A stretch of 64,000 nt of DNA from Microbacterium oryzae (GTDB taxonomy: Bacteria > Actinomycetota > Actinomycetes > Actinomycetales > Microbacteriaceae). The notes beneath the pieces are model-generated. The model had not been told where the DNA came from. It saw nothing but the letters and a program-made list of their open reading frames with translations, and made no database searches. The stretch covers positions 1,922,001-1,986,000 of the forward strand of contig NZ_CP032550.1 in NCBI RefSeq assembly GCF_009735645.1, in the 5' to 3' direction. Below, piece after piece: positions 17,049 to 25,585 of the stretch. The stretch's first letter is position 1, and every line of letters begins with the position of its first letter. The position numbers and the translations under genes were made by a program.

Positions 17049-18199
17049 CAGGAGCCCCGGATGGTCATCAGCGCGGACTCCACGGTGAGGCCCGGACCGA
17101 ACGCCATGGCGGCGACGCGCTCCCCGGCGGAGGCGGCCGGCGAGTCCAGGATGTGACGCAGCACGAACAGCACCGTCGCGCTGGACATGTTGCCGAAGTC
17201 GCGCAGGGTCGCCCGTGCCGGCAGCAGCTGCGCCTCGCTGAGCTCGAGGGCCGACTCGACCTTGTCGAGGATGCTGCGACCACCCGGGTGGATGGCCCAG
17301 TGCGGGATGACCTCGCCCGCGCGCTGCTCGTCGAGCGCGCGCGCGAGGTCGGGCTCGGGAGCGAAGAGCGGCCGGACGGCGCCGGTCACGTGCTGGCCGA
17401 GGATGGCCGGGACCATGTTCGAGAGGACCATCTCGAATCCGTGGTCGCCGATGCGCCACGCCATGTCGGACTCGCCCTCCGGGGCGACCCGCGAGGCGAA
17501 CCTGTCGAGCTCGAAGCCCGGCTCGTGCGACGGGATGGGGCGGGCCGACACGAGGGCCGCACCCGCGCCATCCCCGAACAGCGACGTCGCGATGATCGTG
17601 TCGGGGTCATCGGACGTGCGGAGGTGCAGCGTGCACAGCTCGACGCTCACAACGAGGACGACGGCCTCGGGATCGGCCTGGCACAGCTGCGTCGCCAGCC
17701 GCAGGGCGGGGAGCGACGCGTAGCAGCCCATGAACCCGAGGTGGAACCGCTGCACGTCGGCGGGAAGTCCGAGGTCGCGCGCGACGACGAAGTCCGGGCC
17801 GGGCGCGTAGAAGCCGGTGCACGACACGGTGATGACGTGGGTGACGTCCTCGGCCGAGAACTCCTCCTGGTTCGCCAGCGCCGCGCGTCCGGCGTCGACG
17901 TAGAGCCGGCTCGCCTCGCGCGCGTAGATGTCGTTGCGCGCCTTGGTCCCCGGCGACATCAGCAGGCCCGACTCCGCGTCGTAGAACACGCGCTCGACGC
18001 CGGGCTGCGCGGTGCGCTCACCGAGCTCGGTGAGCACCGTGTAGCGGCGCTCGATCCCGGAGACGCCGAACGACGTGCTGACCAGCCGCTTTGCCAGCCG
18101 CGACAGCTCGGGCTGCGATCCGAAGACCTCCCTCACCTCGTCCTGATGGAGAACGGTCGGGGGCACCACGGTCGCGAGGCCGGTGAGTGTGACGGTCAT
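17048..18199 (-). CDS. Type III polyketide synthase
   Basis: A 383-residue chalcone/stilbene-synthase-fold enzyme. The catalytic triad is present: Cys159 in GFMGCYASLPA, His304 in WAIHPGGRSI and Asn337 in DFGNMSSATV. It condenses malonyl-CoA units onto an acyl-CoA starter to give alkylresorcinols, alkylpyrones or similar rings; chain length cannot be inferred. It is the first gene of an operon with a methyltransferase and a flavin hydroxylase. The ATG lies seven bases after TACTGT, suggesting a leaderless transcript. Confidence 0.93.
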   Translation of the reverse strand: MTVTLTGLATVVPPTVLHQDEVREVFGSQPELSRLAKRLVSTSFGVSGIERRYTVLTELGERTAQPGVERVFYDAESGLLMSPGTKARNDIYAREASRLYVDAGRAALANQEEFSAEDVTHVITVSCTGFYAPGPDFVVARDLGLPADVQRFHLGFMGCYASLPALRLATQLCQADPEAVVLVVSVELCTLHLRTSDDPDTIIATSLFGDGAGAALVSARPIPSHEPGFELDRFASRVAPEGESDMAWRIGDHGFEMVLSNMVPAILGQHVTGAVRPLFAPEPDLARALDEQRAGEVIPHWAIHPGGRSILDKVESALELSEAQLLPARATLRDFGNMSSATVLFVLRHILDSPAASAGERVAAMAFGPGLTVESALMTIRGS

Positions 18200-18206
18200 G
18201 CCGCCG

Positions 18207-18212
18207 ACAGTA
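18207..18212 (-). promoter_or_regulatory. Candidate -10 box for polyketide synthase operon
   Basis: TACTGT on the minus strand, seven bases before the ATG at 18199, with no ribosome-binding purine run between. It fits the leaderless pattern seen at several other genes here. Confidence 0.45.
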
Positions 18213-18370
18213 TCCAGGTGAATCGGTCGGCGATAGGGGCTTGCGCGGTCGCGGGCCGGGGTGCACGGGCGGCGAGAGCGCGCACTCCGCGTCTGTCAAC
18301 CGTCCTGCCGGCGGCCGCCGCGCCTCGTATCGTCGCGACCGACCCTGGAAGCGGACGAAGGAGCACGACC

Positions 18371-18784
18371 ATGACCACGGCACGCGACATCATGACCTCC
18401 GATCCCCGGTGCATCGGCGAGCAGGAGTCCCTCGTCGACGCGGCCAAGCTGCTGGCCGACCTCGACGTCGGGGCTCTGCCGATCTGCGGGGAGGACGGGA
18501 AGCTCAAGGGGATGCTCACCGATCGCGACATCGTCGTGAAGTGCATCGCCTCCGGTGGCGACCCCGCCTCGACGCGGGCGGGACAGCTCGCGGAGGGCGC
18601 GCCCGTGACGGTGGATGCGGGCGACGACATCCGCGACGCCCTCACCCTGATGCAGGATCACCAGGTGCGCCGGCTCCCCGTGCTCGACGATCACCGCCTC
18701 GTCGGCATCATCAGCCAGGCCGACGTCGCTCTCGCGCTCGCGCCGGTCGAGACCGGCGAGACGGTCGAGGAGATCTCGACCTGA
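18371..18784 (+). CDS. CBS-domain pair protein
   Basis: A 137-residue protein consisting almost wholly of two CBS motifs (residues about 5-60 and 70-128). The patterns VGALPICGEDGKLKGMLTDRDIV and VRRLPVLDDHRLVGIISQADV are typical. Stand-alone CBS pairs bind adenine nucleotides and modulate partners; the closest actinobacterial relatives are hypoxia- and stress-responsive proteins such as the mycobacterial Hrp1 type. An ACGAAGGAG site 7 bases upstream supports ATG 18371. The partner is unknown. Confidence 0.9.
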   Translation: MTTARDIMTSDPRCIGEQESLVDAAKLLADLDVGALPICGEDGKLKGMLTDRDIVVKCIASGGDPASTRAGQLAEGAPVTVDAGDDIRDALTLMQDHQVRRLPVLDDHRLVGIISQADVALALAPVETGETVEEIST

Positions 18785-18809
18785 CCGGACGCGGGTCCGG
18801 CGCCGCGTC

Positions 18810-20468
18810 TCAGGCGCGCGTCGGGCCCGCCTCCTCGGGCCCGATCTCCGACGCGCCGCGCAGCCGGTACCAGCGGAAGCCGTAGGCCTCGAGGGGGATC
18901 TCGAGCGGCCGCGGCAGCGCGCGCGGCGGCTCGGAGTCGAGCAGGTCGTGGAGGAGGACGTCGTCGTCGCCGTCGACGTCCAGCCGTACCTCGACCGGCT
19001 CATCCCGGAGGTTGTGGAGGAAGAGCGCGTCCCCCAGATCCGAGCGCATGCGGTGCGCGAGCACGCCCGCCGCACCGCACGGGACCGCCTCGAACGCGCC
19101 CCAGGAGATCGCGGGCGTCGCGCGGTAGGCGGCGATCACCGTCCGCAGGAACCGGTGCAGGGAGTCGGGGTCGCGCCGCTGGTCGGCGACGTTCACCTGT
19201 CGAGGAGACCAGGCGCCCTCCGGGAACGGCGCGATGGGCTCGCGCGACGTGGAGAAGCCGCCGCTCGCCGTCCACTGCATCGGCGTGCGCACCGCGCGGC
19301 GCCGCTCGAGGTCCGGGTTCTCGCCCATCCCGATCTCCTCGCCGTACAGCAGCGCGGTGGCCCCCGGCAGCGAGAACATCAGACTGTAGGCGAGCCGGAT
19401 CCGACGCTGGTCACCGTCGAGCATGGTGGGCAGCCGCCGCACGATCCCGCGGCCGTAGACGCGCTGCGCCTCGTCGGGTGCGAGCGCCTCGAACACCTCC
19501 TGCCGCTCCTCCTCGCTGAGAAGGGCGAGGGAGAGCTCGTCATGATTGCGCAGGAAGAGCGCCCAGCTCACGTCGTCGGATGGCGCCCTGCGGCTCTCGA
19601 TGGAGCGGACGATGGGGGTGGGGTCGCCGCGGACGAACGCGAGGTACAGCGCGACGTTGGTCTGGAAGTCGAACTGGAGGTCGAGCTCGTCGCCGCCCGA
19701 CCCGAAGTACGCCTCCTGGCCATCGTGGTCGAGCGCGACCTCGCCCAGCAGCGCCGCACTCGGCGAGCGCCGGCGGAGGAATCGCTTGATGTCCTGCAGG
19801 TACTCGTGCGGGTCCGCGATCCGCTCCGGCGAGGGGTCCACGAGGAACGGCACCGCATCGACGCGGAAGCCGTCGATGCCGAGGCTCAGCCAGAACGCGA
19901 CCACCTTCGCGATCTCATCCCGCACCCGCGGGTTCGCGAAGTTCAAGTCGGGCTGATGCCGGTAGAAGCTGTGCAGGAAGTACTGCTCGGTCTCCGGCTC
20001 CCACTCCCACATGCTCGCCTCCTCGCCGGGGAAGACGGTGTTCTCCGCGTCGTCGGGCGCATCGTCGCGCCAGACGTAGAAGTCGCGATACGGCGAGGTG
20101 CGCGACCGGCGCGCGGAGGCGAACCACGGGTGCTCGTCGGAGGTGTGGTTGACGACGAGGTCGACGATCACCCGCAGGCCGCGACCGTGCGCGACGCGGA
20201 TGACCTCGAGGAGATCGCCGTGCGTGCCGTAGCGCGGGTCGACGCCGTAGAAGTCCGCCACGTCGTAGCCGTCGTCCTGGTTCGGAGACGGATAGAACGG
20301 CATGAGCCAGATCACCGTGGCGCCCAGGTCCGCGACGTAGTCGACGGCGCGGGCGAGCCCCGGCAGGTCTCCGACGCCGTCGCCGTCTGCGTCGAGGAAG
20401 GTCTCCACGTCGAGGCAGTAGACGACGGCGGATCGCCACCAGAGGTCGGCCACGTTCTCGCGCCTCAT
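18810..20468 (-). CDS. GH13 alpha-amylase family protein, trehalose-synthase-like
   Basis: A 552-residue TIM-barrel enzyme. GH13 conserved regions are visible: VDLVVNHTSDEHPWF near 108; DGFRVDAVPF with the nucleophile Asp near 203; LLGEVALD with the acid/base Glu near 241; FLRNHDELS with the third Asp near 307. The N-terminal AVVYCLDVETFLDADGDGVGDL matches TreS-like proteins, and the maltokinase extension seen in some relatives is absent. It would interconvert maltose and trehalose or hydrolyse alpha-glucans. Its ATG overlaps the stop of the luciferase-like gene (ATGA), an association I recall from other actinobacteria. Confidence 0.88.
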   Translation of the reverse strand: MRRENVADLWWRSAVVYCLDVETFLDADGDGVGDLPGLARAVDYVADLGATVIWLMPFYPSPNQDDGYDVADFYGVDPRYGTHGDLLEVIRVAHGRGLRVIVDLVVNHTSDEHPWFASARRSRTSPYRDFYVWRDDAPDDAENTVFPGEEASMWEWEPETEQYFLHSFYRHQPDLNFANPRVRDEIAKVVAFWLSLGIDGFRVDAVPFLVDPSPERIADPHEYLQDIKRFLRRRSPSAALLGEVALDHDGQEAYFGSGGDELDLQFDFQTNVALYLAFVRGDPTPIVRSIESRRAPSDDVSWALFLRNHDELSLALLSEEERQEVFEALAPDEAQRVYGRGIVRRLPTMLDGDQRRIRLAYSLMFSLPGATALLYGEEIGMGENPDLERRRAVRTPMQWTASGGFSTSREPIAPFPEGAWSPRQVNVADQRRDPDSLHRFLRTVIAAYRATPAISWGAFEAVPCGAAGVLAHRMRSDLGDALFLHNLRDEPVEVRLDVDGDDDVLLHDLLDSEPPRALPRPLEIPLEAYGFRWYRLRGASEIGPEEAGPTRA

Positions 20469-21421
20469 CGCGCGCTCCGCAGCTCGGCGAGAAGGGCAGG
20501 CGCGTGCTCCTCGAGGAAGCGGCGCTGGTCCTGCCCCACGTGGTGCAGATAGACGCGATTGACGCCCGCGGTGAGAGCGCGGATCCCGTCGGCGAGCTCG
20601 CGGGGGTCGTCGCCGACGAGCACGGTCTCGGCCGGGTCCTCGGCGGCCCGCTCGGCGAGCCGGTCGAAGTCCTCCGGCTGCGCGATGTCCCACGGCGAGA
20701 CCTCGGTGACCGCGCCGTGGCGCCACTGATCGCGAGCGATCTCCGCCGCGCGCTCTCGCGACGCGTCGACGCTGAGGTGCAGCTGCAGGCTCACCTCGCC
20801 CTTCCCGCCCGCGGCCCGGTAGGCGCTCACCGTCTCCCCCAGTGCGTGCGCGTCCGTGCCCGTCGTGATGAGGCCATCCGCCCAGCCCGCGACACGGGCC
20901 GCGGTCCGCGGCGAGATCGCCGCGGCCACGAGCGACGGGATGGCTGCGGGGAGGCTCCACAGACGCGCCTCGTGCACGCGCACCGTGCCCTCGTGGTTCA
21001 CGCACTCGCCGGCCAGCAGCCGGCGGATGATCGCCGCGCACTCGTCGAGGCGGCGGTCGCGGTCGCGCTTCTCCGGCCACGGGTCGCCCGTGACGTGCTC
21101 GTTCATGCGCTCGCCGCTGCCGAGGGCCGCCCAGAAGCGGCCGGGGAACATCTCGCCCAGCGACGCGATGGCGTGGGCCGTGATCACGGGGTGGTAGCGC
21201 TGGCCGGGCGCGGTGACCACACCGAAGCCGAAGCGGGTGGTCGCGAGCGCCGCCCCGAGCCAGGACCAGGCGAACCCCGACTCGCCCTGCGCGCGCCCCC
21301 ACGGCGCGAGGTGGTCGGAGCACATGGCCCCGTCGAAGCCCACGGACTCCGCGAGCTGGACGGCGGACAGCAGCGCGCTCGGCGGCAGCTGCTCGTGGGA
21401 CGCGTGGTAGCCGATGAACAT
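20465..21421 (-). CDS. Luciferase-like flavin oxidoreductase (TIGR03885-type)
   Basis: A 318-residue LLM-class (beta/alpha)8 protein, with GYHASHEQ at the N-terminus, FDGAMCSDHLAPW near 29, and GERMNEHVTG near 103. It resembles the family described as a probable non-F420 flavinoid oxidoreductase, which tends to sit beside GH13 enzymes. The substrate and cofactor (FMN or F420) are not fixed by the sequence. Its gene is coupled to the downstream GH13 gene by a four-base overlap. A short membrane protein is encoded 54 bases upstream on the same strand. Confidence 0.85.
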   Translation of the reverse strand: MFIGYHASHEQLPPSALLSAVQLAESVGFDGAMCSDHLAPWGRAQGESGFAWSWLGAALATTRFGFGVVTAPGQRYHPVITAHAIASLGEMFPGRFWAALGSGERMNEHVTGDPWPEKRDRDRRLDECAAIIRRLLAGECVNHEGTVRVHEARLWSLPAAIPSLVAAAISPRTAARVAGWADGLITTGTDAHALGETVSAYRAAGGKGEVSLQLHLSVDASRERAAEIARDQWRHGAVTEVSPWDIAQPEDFDRLAERAAEDPAETVLVGDDPRELADGIRALTAGVNRVYLHHVGQDQRRFLEEHAPALLAELRSAR

Positions 21422-21475
21422 GCCTCGAGCTTCGCGTGCGCGAGCCGTCGGCGGCAGAGCCTTGACAGGCCCCGG

Positions 21476-21652
21476 TCAGTCCTCGCGAGGCGGCAGGCCG
21501 CGCTTCGCGCGCTCCTCGGCCTCGATGGCCGCGTACGTGCGCCGCTCGGTGCGATCGAAGCGGAGGATGTTCCGCAGGATCAACCAGAACACCAGCGCGA
21601 TCGCCACGGTGGGCGCGAGCGACCAGAGCGCCGCCACCCAGAAACTGTCCAC
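21476..21652 (-). CDS. Small single-span membrane protein
   Basis: A 58-residue protein starting at GTG 21652, immediately after an in-frame TAG. It has one hydrophobic segment (residues about 3-27, ending VFWLIL), then RNILRFDRTERRTYA and a basic/acidic cytoplasmic tail. I do not recognise a named family; similar short proteins with an ERR-Y-A-IE-EER pattern occur in Microbacteriaceae. It is probably cotranscribed with the flavin oxidoreductase. Confidence 0.65.
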   Translation of the reverse strand: MDSFWVAALWSLAPTVAIALVFWLILRNILRFDRTERRTYAAIEAEERAKRGLPPRED

Positions 21653-21796
21653 GGTGGCATTCTACGGGGCCTGCGTGGGAGCTGCCCGGGCGCCGCACGA
21701 CGACGCCCTCTCCACAGGGCGGCGTGCCGCGGCGTGCCGTGACTGTCCGGCTGTGGACGCGGCCGACGGCGACGGGCGCGGCGAGAGCCTCGAGAC

Positions 21797-22912
21797 ATGA
21801 CGACCATCATCCGCGCGCAGTCCGCGCAGAAGTTCCTCTCCGTCCTCCCGCACGTGTGCGGCTACCTCCCGCGCCGGAGCCTCGTCGTGGTGCCCATCGT
21901 CGACGGGCACACCGCGGCTGTCGCGCGCTTCGACCTCCCACCCGACGAGGAGGCCGGTGCGGTCGCCGCGAACGCGATCAGCATCGTCTGCCGCCTGCCC
22001 GAGGCGTCGCGCTTCACCGCGGTCGTGTACACCGACCGCCCCTTCCACGACGACGCCGGCGGCGTCGCATTCGACGGGCTGATGCGGCGTCTCCGCGAGC
22101 TCGCGGACCGCTGCGGGCTCCATGTCGTCGACGCGCTCTGTGTGGCGGCCGACGGCTGGGGTTCGTACCTCGACGCACCGGATGAGCCGCGCCCGCTCGC
22201 CGAGATCGCGCACGAGGGCGCCCTTCCCGACGATGCCGCGCCGTCGCCGGTGCTCGCCCACCAGGCGGACGGCGTCGAGCTGCCGGCGTCGGACCTCGCG
22301 GAGCGGGAGCGGCTGGCACGCGCACTCCGAGGGATCGAGCAGGCCGCCGATGTGCTCGGCGGCCAGAGCCGGGCGGGGATCGGCGGCCTCCCCCCGCGCG
22401 CGCTCGCCGCGGCGTGCCTGCTCGGGCAGCTCCCGGAGGTGTTCGAGGAGTGCGTCGACTGGGACCCCGACGCGCTCGACCCGTACCTTGCGGCCGCGCT
22501 GGTCTGGGCGCTCGACCGCCCCTTCTACCGCGACGTCGCCCTGTCGCAGTGGAGCGCGGACCTGGCGGAGGGCTACCGCGCGCTGGAGTTCAACGAGCGG
22601 TGGCGGGCTGGCGACCGGTCGGAGCCGGATGGCCCGATCCGGCTCATGGGCGAGGGGCCGCGGCCCGATCCCGAGCGGCTGGAGCTCGCCCTCGCGCTCG
22701 TGCGCCGGCTCGCGGCCGCGGCGCCGCGGGAGGCGCGCGTCGGCCCGCTGGTCTCGGCGGCGTGGCTGAGCTGGGCGCTCGGCCGCGCGACCCACGCGGA
22801 GTACTACGTGTCGCTCGTCGCCGAGATCGATCCCGACCACGGCCTCGCCAGCATCATCGCGTCGATGCTGAACGCGGCCTACCTTCCGCCGTGGGCGTTC
22901 CAGCGACCGTGA
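21797..22912 (+). CDS. DUF4192 domain protein
   Basis: A 371-residue actinobacterial DUF4192 protein. The N-terminal AQKFLSVLPHVCGYLPRRSLVVVP segment (residues 10-33) is the family hallmark, followed by VVYTDRPF and a C-terminal AAWLSWALGRATHAEYYV stretch. The function is unknown; the family is cytoplasmic and widespread in Actinobacteria, often near sigma-factor or housekeeping genes. No close ribosome site is visible. It converges on lysS with 17 bases between stop codons. Confidence 0.9.
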   Translation: MTTIIRAQSAQKFLSVLPHVCGYLPRRSLVVVPIVDGHTAAVARFDLPPDEEAGAVAANAISIVCRLPEASRFTAVVYTDRPFHDDAGGVAFDGLMRRLRELADRCGLHVVDALCVAADGWGSYLDAPDEPRPLAEIAHEGALPDDAAPSPVLAHQADGVELPASDLAERERLARALRGIEQAADVLGGQSRAGIGGLPPRALAAACLLGQLPEVFEECVDWDPDALDPYLAAALVWALDRPFYRDVALSQWSADLAEGYRALEFNERWRAGDRSEPDGPIRLMGEGPRPDPERLELALALVRRLAAAAPREARVGPLVSAAWLSWALGRATHAEYYVSLVAEIDPDHGLASIIASMLNAAYLPPWAFQRP

Positions 22913-22929
22913 TCCGGTCGCCGGAGCGC

Positions 22930-24450
22930 CTACTTCACCAGCGGGAAGAGGATCGTCTCGCGGATGCCGAGACCGGTGATCGCCATGAGCAGACGATCGA
23001 TGCCCATGCCCATTCCGCCGGTGGGCGGCATGCCGTGCTCGAGCGCGCGGAGGAACTCCTCGTCGATGCGCATGGCCTCGTCGTCGCCGCGGTCGGCGAG
23101 CTTGGCCTGCTCCACGAACCGCTCCCGCTGGATGACGGGGTCCACGAGCTCGGAGTAGCCTGTGGCGAGCTCGAAGCCTCGCACGTACAGGTCCCACTTC
23201 TCCACGACGCCGGGAATGCTCCGGTGCTCGCGCACCAGCGGGCTGGTGTCGACGGGGAAGTCCATGACGAAGGTCGGCCGGGTGAGGTGCTGCTTGACGA
23301 AGTGCTCCCACAGCTCCTCGACGAGCTTGCCGTGCGTGGCGTGCGACGGCACGTCGACGTCGTTCGCCTCGGCGAGCTTCAGCAGCTCCTCGAGCGGGGT
23401 GTCGGGGGTGACCTCCACGCCCGCGGCCTCGGAGAGGGAGGGGTACATCGAGACGCGGTCCCACTGCCCGCCGAGGTCGTACACCGTGCCATCCGCCCAG
23501 GTGACCTTCGTGTCCCCTGCGACCGCCATCGCGGCGTTCTGGATGAGCTCCTGCGTGAGGTCGGCGATGCCGTTGTAGTCGGTGTAGGCCTGGTAGGCCT
23601 CGAGCATCGCGAACTCGGGGCTGTGCGTGGAGTCCGCGCCCTCGTTGCGGAAGTTGCGGTTGATCTCGAAGACGCGGTCGATGCCTCCCACGACCGCCCG
23701 CTTGAGGTAGAGCTCGGGAGCGATGCGCATGTACAGGTCGGTGTCGAACGCGTTGGAGTGCGTGATGAACGGACGCGCGGTGGCGCCGCCGGGCTGCACC
23801 TGCAGCATCGGGGTCTCGACCTCGACGAAGTCGTGCTGGTCGAACGTGGCGCGCAGACTCGCGTTGACCTTCGCGCGCGAGCGGACCGTGGCGCGCGCCT
23901 GGTCGCGCACGATGAGATCGAGGAAGCGGCTGCGGACGCGGCCCTCCTCGCTCAGCTCGGTGTAGAGGTTGGGCAGCGGCAGGACGGCCTTGGCCGCGAT
24001 CTCCCAGTTCGTCACCATGATCGACAGCTCGCCGCGACGGCTGGAGATGACCTCGCCGGAGACGAAGACGTGGTCGCCCAAGTCGACGAGCTCCTTCCAG
24101 CGCGCGAGCGACTCGTCGCCCACGTTCGCCAGCGAGACCATCGCCTGGATGCGGGATCCGTCGCCGGACTGCAGGCTCGCGAAGCAGAGCTTGCCGGTGT
24201 TGCGGCTGAACACGACGCGCCCCGCGACGCCCGCGGTCACCCCGGTCTCGGCGCCGGCCTCGAGCTCGCCGTACTCCGCGCGCAGGGCGGGGATGGTCGT
24301 GGTGACGGGGACGGTCACCGGGTAGGCGCCGCCGGCCGCCGAACCGCGCTCGGCGATCAGCCGCTCGCGCTTGGCCAGGCGGACAGCCTTCTGCTCGAAG
24401 ACGTCCTCCTCGGTCGGTTCGGGGGCGTTCTCGACGGGCGTCTCAGACAT
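22930..24450 (-). CDS. lysS: Lysyl-tRNA synthetase (class II)
   Basis: A 506-residue class II enzyme. An OB-fold anticodon-binding domain (residues about 70-180) precedes the catalytic domain, which has motif 2 near FEINRNFRNEGADSTHSPEF and motif 3 in the C-terminal GMGMGIDRLLMAITG. It charges tRNA-Lys. A GAGGAG ribosome site lies in front of the ATG, with TAGACT further upstream as a likely -10 box. The length and all motifs are normal. Confidence 0.97.
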   Translation of the reverse strand: MSETPVENAPEPTEEDVFEQKAVRLAKRERLIAERGSAAGGAYPVTVPVTTTIPALRAEYGELEAGAETGVTAGVAGRVVFSRNTGKLCFASLQSGDGSRIQAMVSLANVGDESLARWKELVDLGDHVFVSGEVISSRRGELSIMVTNWEIAAKAVLPLPNLYTELSEEGRVRSRFLDLIVRDQARATVRSRAKVNASLRATFDQHDFVEVETPMLQVQPGGATARPFITHSNAFDTDLYMRIAPELYLKRAVVGGIDRVFEINRNFRNEGADSTHSPEFAMLEAYQAYTDYNGIADLTQELIQNAAMAVAGDTKVTWADGTVYDLGGQWDRVSMYPSLSEAAGVEVTPDTPLEELLKLAEANDVDVPSHATHGKLVEELWEHFVKQHLTRPTFVMDFPVDTSPLVREHRSIPGVVEKWDLYVRGFELATGYSELVDPVIQRERFVEQAKLADRGDDEAMRIDEEFLRALEHGMPPTGGMGMGIDRLLMAITGLGIRETILFPLVK

Positions 24451-24498
24451 GCAAGCTCCTCAGAAAGTCTGCCTGCAAGTCTAGTCAGCCGGTCCTGG

Positions 24499-25203
24499 TC
24501 ACTCCTCGGGCGGCAGGTCGGGGATGGCCGGGCTCGCCTCCGTGAGCGCCTGGTCGACGGTCGAGCGCACGAGGGCCGACAGATAGCCGCCGGGGTTCTC
24601 CACTCCGATGCCGCGGAGGATCCCCGTCGCCTGGCGGACGATCTGCCGCGAGAACTCCGACGCCGTCGCGATCGCCTCGGCGTACGCCGCGCGGTCGGCC
24701 TCCTCGACCACGACCGGCTCGCACCCCAGCTCCACGGCGAGCGCCTGCGCGATGGGCAGCACCGGAGCCGGCGCCGTCACCGCGGCGTACGACGCGGAGA
24801 GCTGGCGCAGGTCGATCGTCGTGCCGGTGAAGGCCATCGCGGGGTGCACGGCCAGCGGGATGGCTCCCTTCTCGGCGGCCGCACGCAGCACCTCGATCCC
24901 GTGCGCCGCGTCGGTGTGGAGCACGAGCTGCCCGAGCTGCCACGCCCCCAGGTCGGCGAGCCCGCGCACGAGACCGGGGAGCTCGGCATGCGGCACCGCG
25001 AGCACGACGAGCTCGGAGCGGCGCACGACCTCGAGCGCGTCGAGCACGGGGACGTCGGGCAGCACGGCGGAGACGCGCTCGTCGTCGGACCCGCTCGTGA
25101 TGCCGGTGATCGCATGCCCCGCGCCCGCGAGCGCGGCCCCGACCACGGGCCCCACCCGGCCGGCTCCGATGATCCCGACTCCCAGTCGCCCGTCCCGTCG
25201 CAC
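24499..25203 (-). CDS. Rossmann-fold DUF2520 protein (pyrroline-carboxylate-reductase-like)
   Basis: A 234-residue NADP-binding protein. The dinucleotide motif VGIIGAGRVGPVVGAALAGAG lies at residues about 7-27. The rest is the helical DUF2520 domain (ALAVELGCEPVVV, AYAEAIATASEF). The family resembles ketol-acid or pyrroline carboxylate reductases, and in many bacteria lies beside panC/panB; here it follows lysS on the same strand group. GTG 25203 is chosen because TAGGGT lies seven bases before it, and the longer reading to 25263 would overlap the start of the divergent gene. Confidence 0.82.
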   Translation of the reverse strand: MRRDGRLGVGIIGAGRVGPVVGAALAGAGHAITGITSGSDDERVSAVLPDVPVLDALEVVRRSELVVLAVPHAELPGLVRGLADLGAWQLGQLVLHTDAAHGIEVLRAAAEKGAIPLAVHPAMAFTGTTIDLRQLSASYAAVTAPAPVLPIAQALAVELGCEPVVVEEADRAAYAEAIATASEFSRQIVRQATGILRGIGVENPGGYLSALVRSTVDQALTEASPAIPDLPPEE

Positions 25204-25210
25204 GGCGTCG

Positions 25211-25216
25211 ACCCTA
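25211..25216 (-). promoter_or_regulatory. Candidate -10 box for leaderless DUF2520 transcript
   Basis: TAGGGT on the minus strand followed by seven bases and GTG 25203. It supports the shorter protein start. Confidence 0.45.
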
Positions 25217-25261
25217 CGCGATGCCGCCGTGCCCTCGGGTCGACCTGGCATCCTCGTGGTC

Positions 25262-25585
25262 ATGATGCGCTTCTGCCGCAGCCGTCACGACGGCGCGCGC
25301 TGCACCCGTCCCCTCGACCACCCCGGTCTGCACCGGCACCGCGCGATCATGTGGAGCGATCTCACCGCCGACGCCGCGGGGTGCCCGGGCACGGGCGAGC
25401 GCGGCACGCCCGCGCCGCCCCTCGACGACGGCTATCCGCACGGACGAGCGCTCTGCCCCACCTGCGGCAGGTTCATCGAGCTCGATCCGCGCGGGCGCCT
25501 CCTCCCCCACGACACATCGGATGCCGGCGAGAGCGACGCGGAGGTCGCGCACCGGCGCGAGTGGTTCAACGGGCACGGCTGGTAG
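25262..25585 (+). CDS. Small cysteine/histidine-rich protein, unknown function
   Basis: A 107-residue protein. The N-terminal 30 residues are rich in Cys, His and Arg (CRSRHDGARC, HPGLHRHR) and a second region has CPTCGRFIELD. These could bind one or two zinc ions, but no named domain is recognised. Tandem ATGs at 25262 and 25265 are possible starts. The 3' end overlaps the convergent sigma-factor gene by 20 bases. A reading of the same segment in other frames gave nothing better. Confidence 0.55.
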   Translation: MMRFCRSRHDGARCTRPLDHPGLHRHRAIMWSDLTADAAGCPGTGERGTPAPPLDDGYPHGRALCPTCGRFIELDPRGRLLPHDTSDAGESDAEVAHRREWFNGHGW

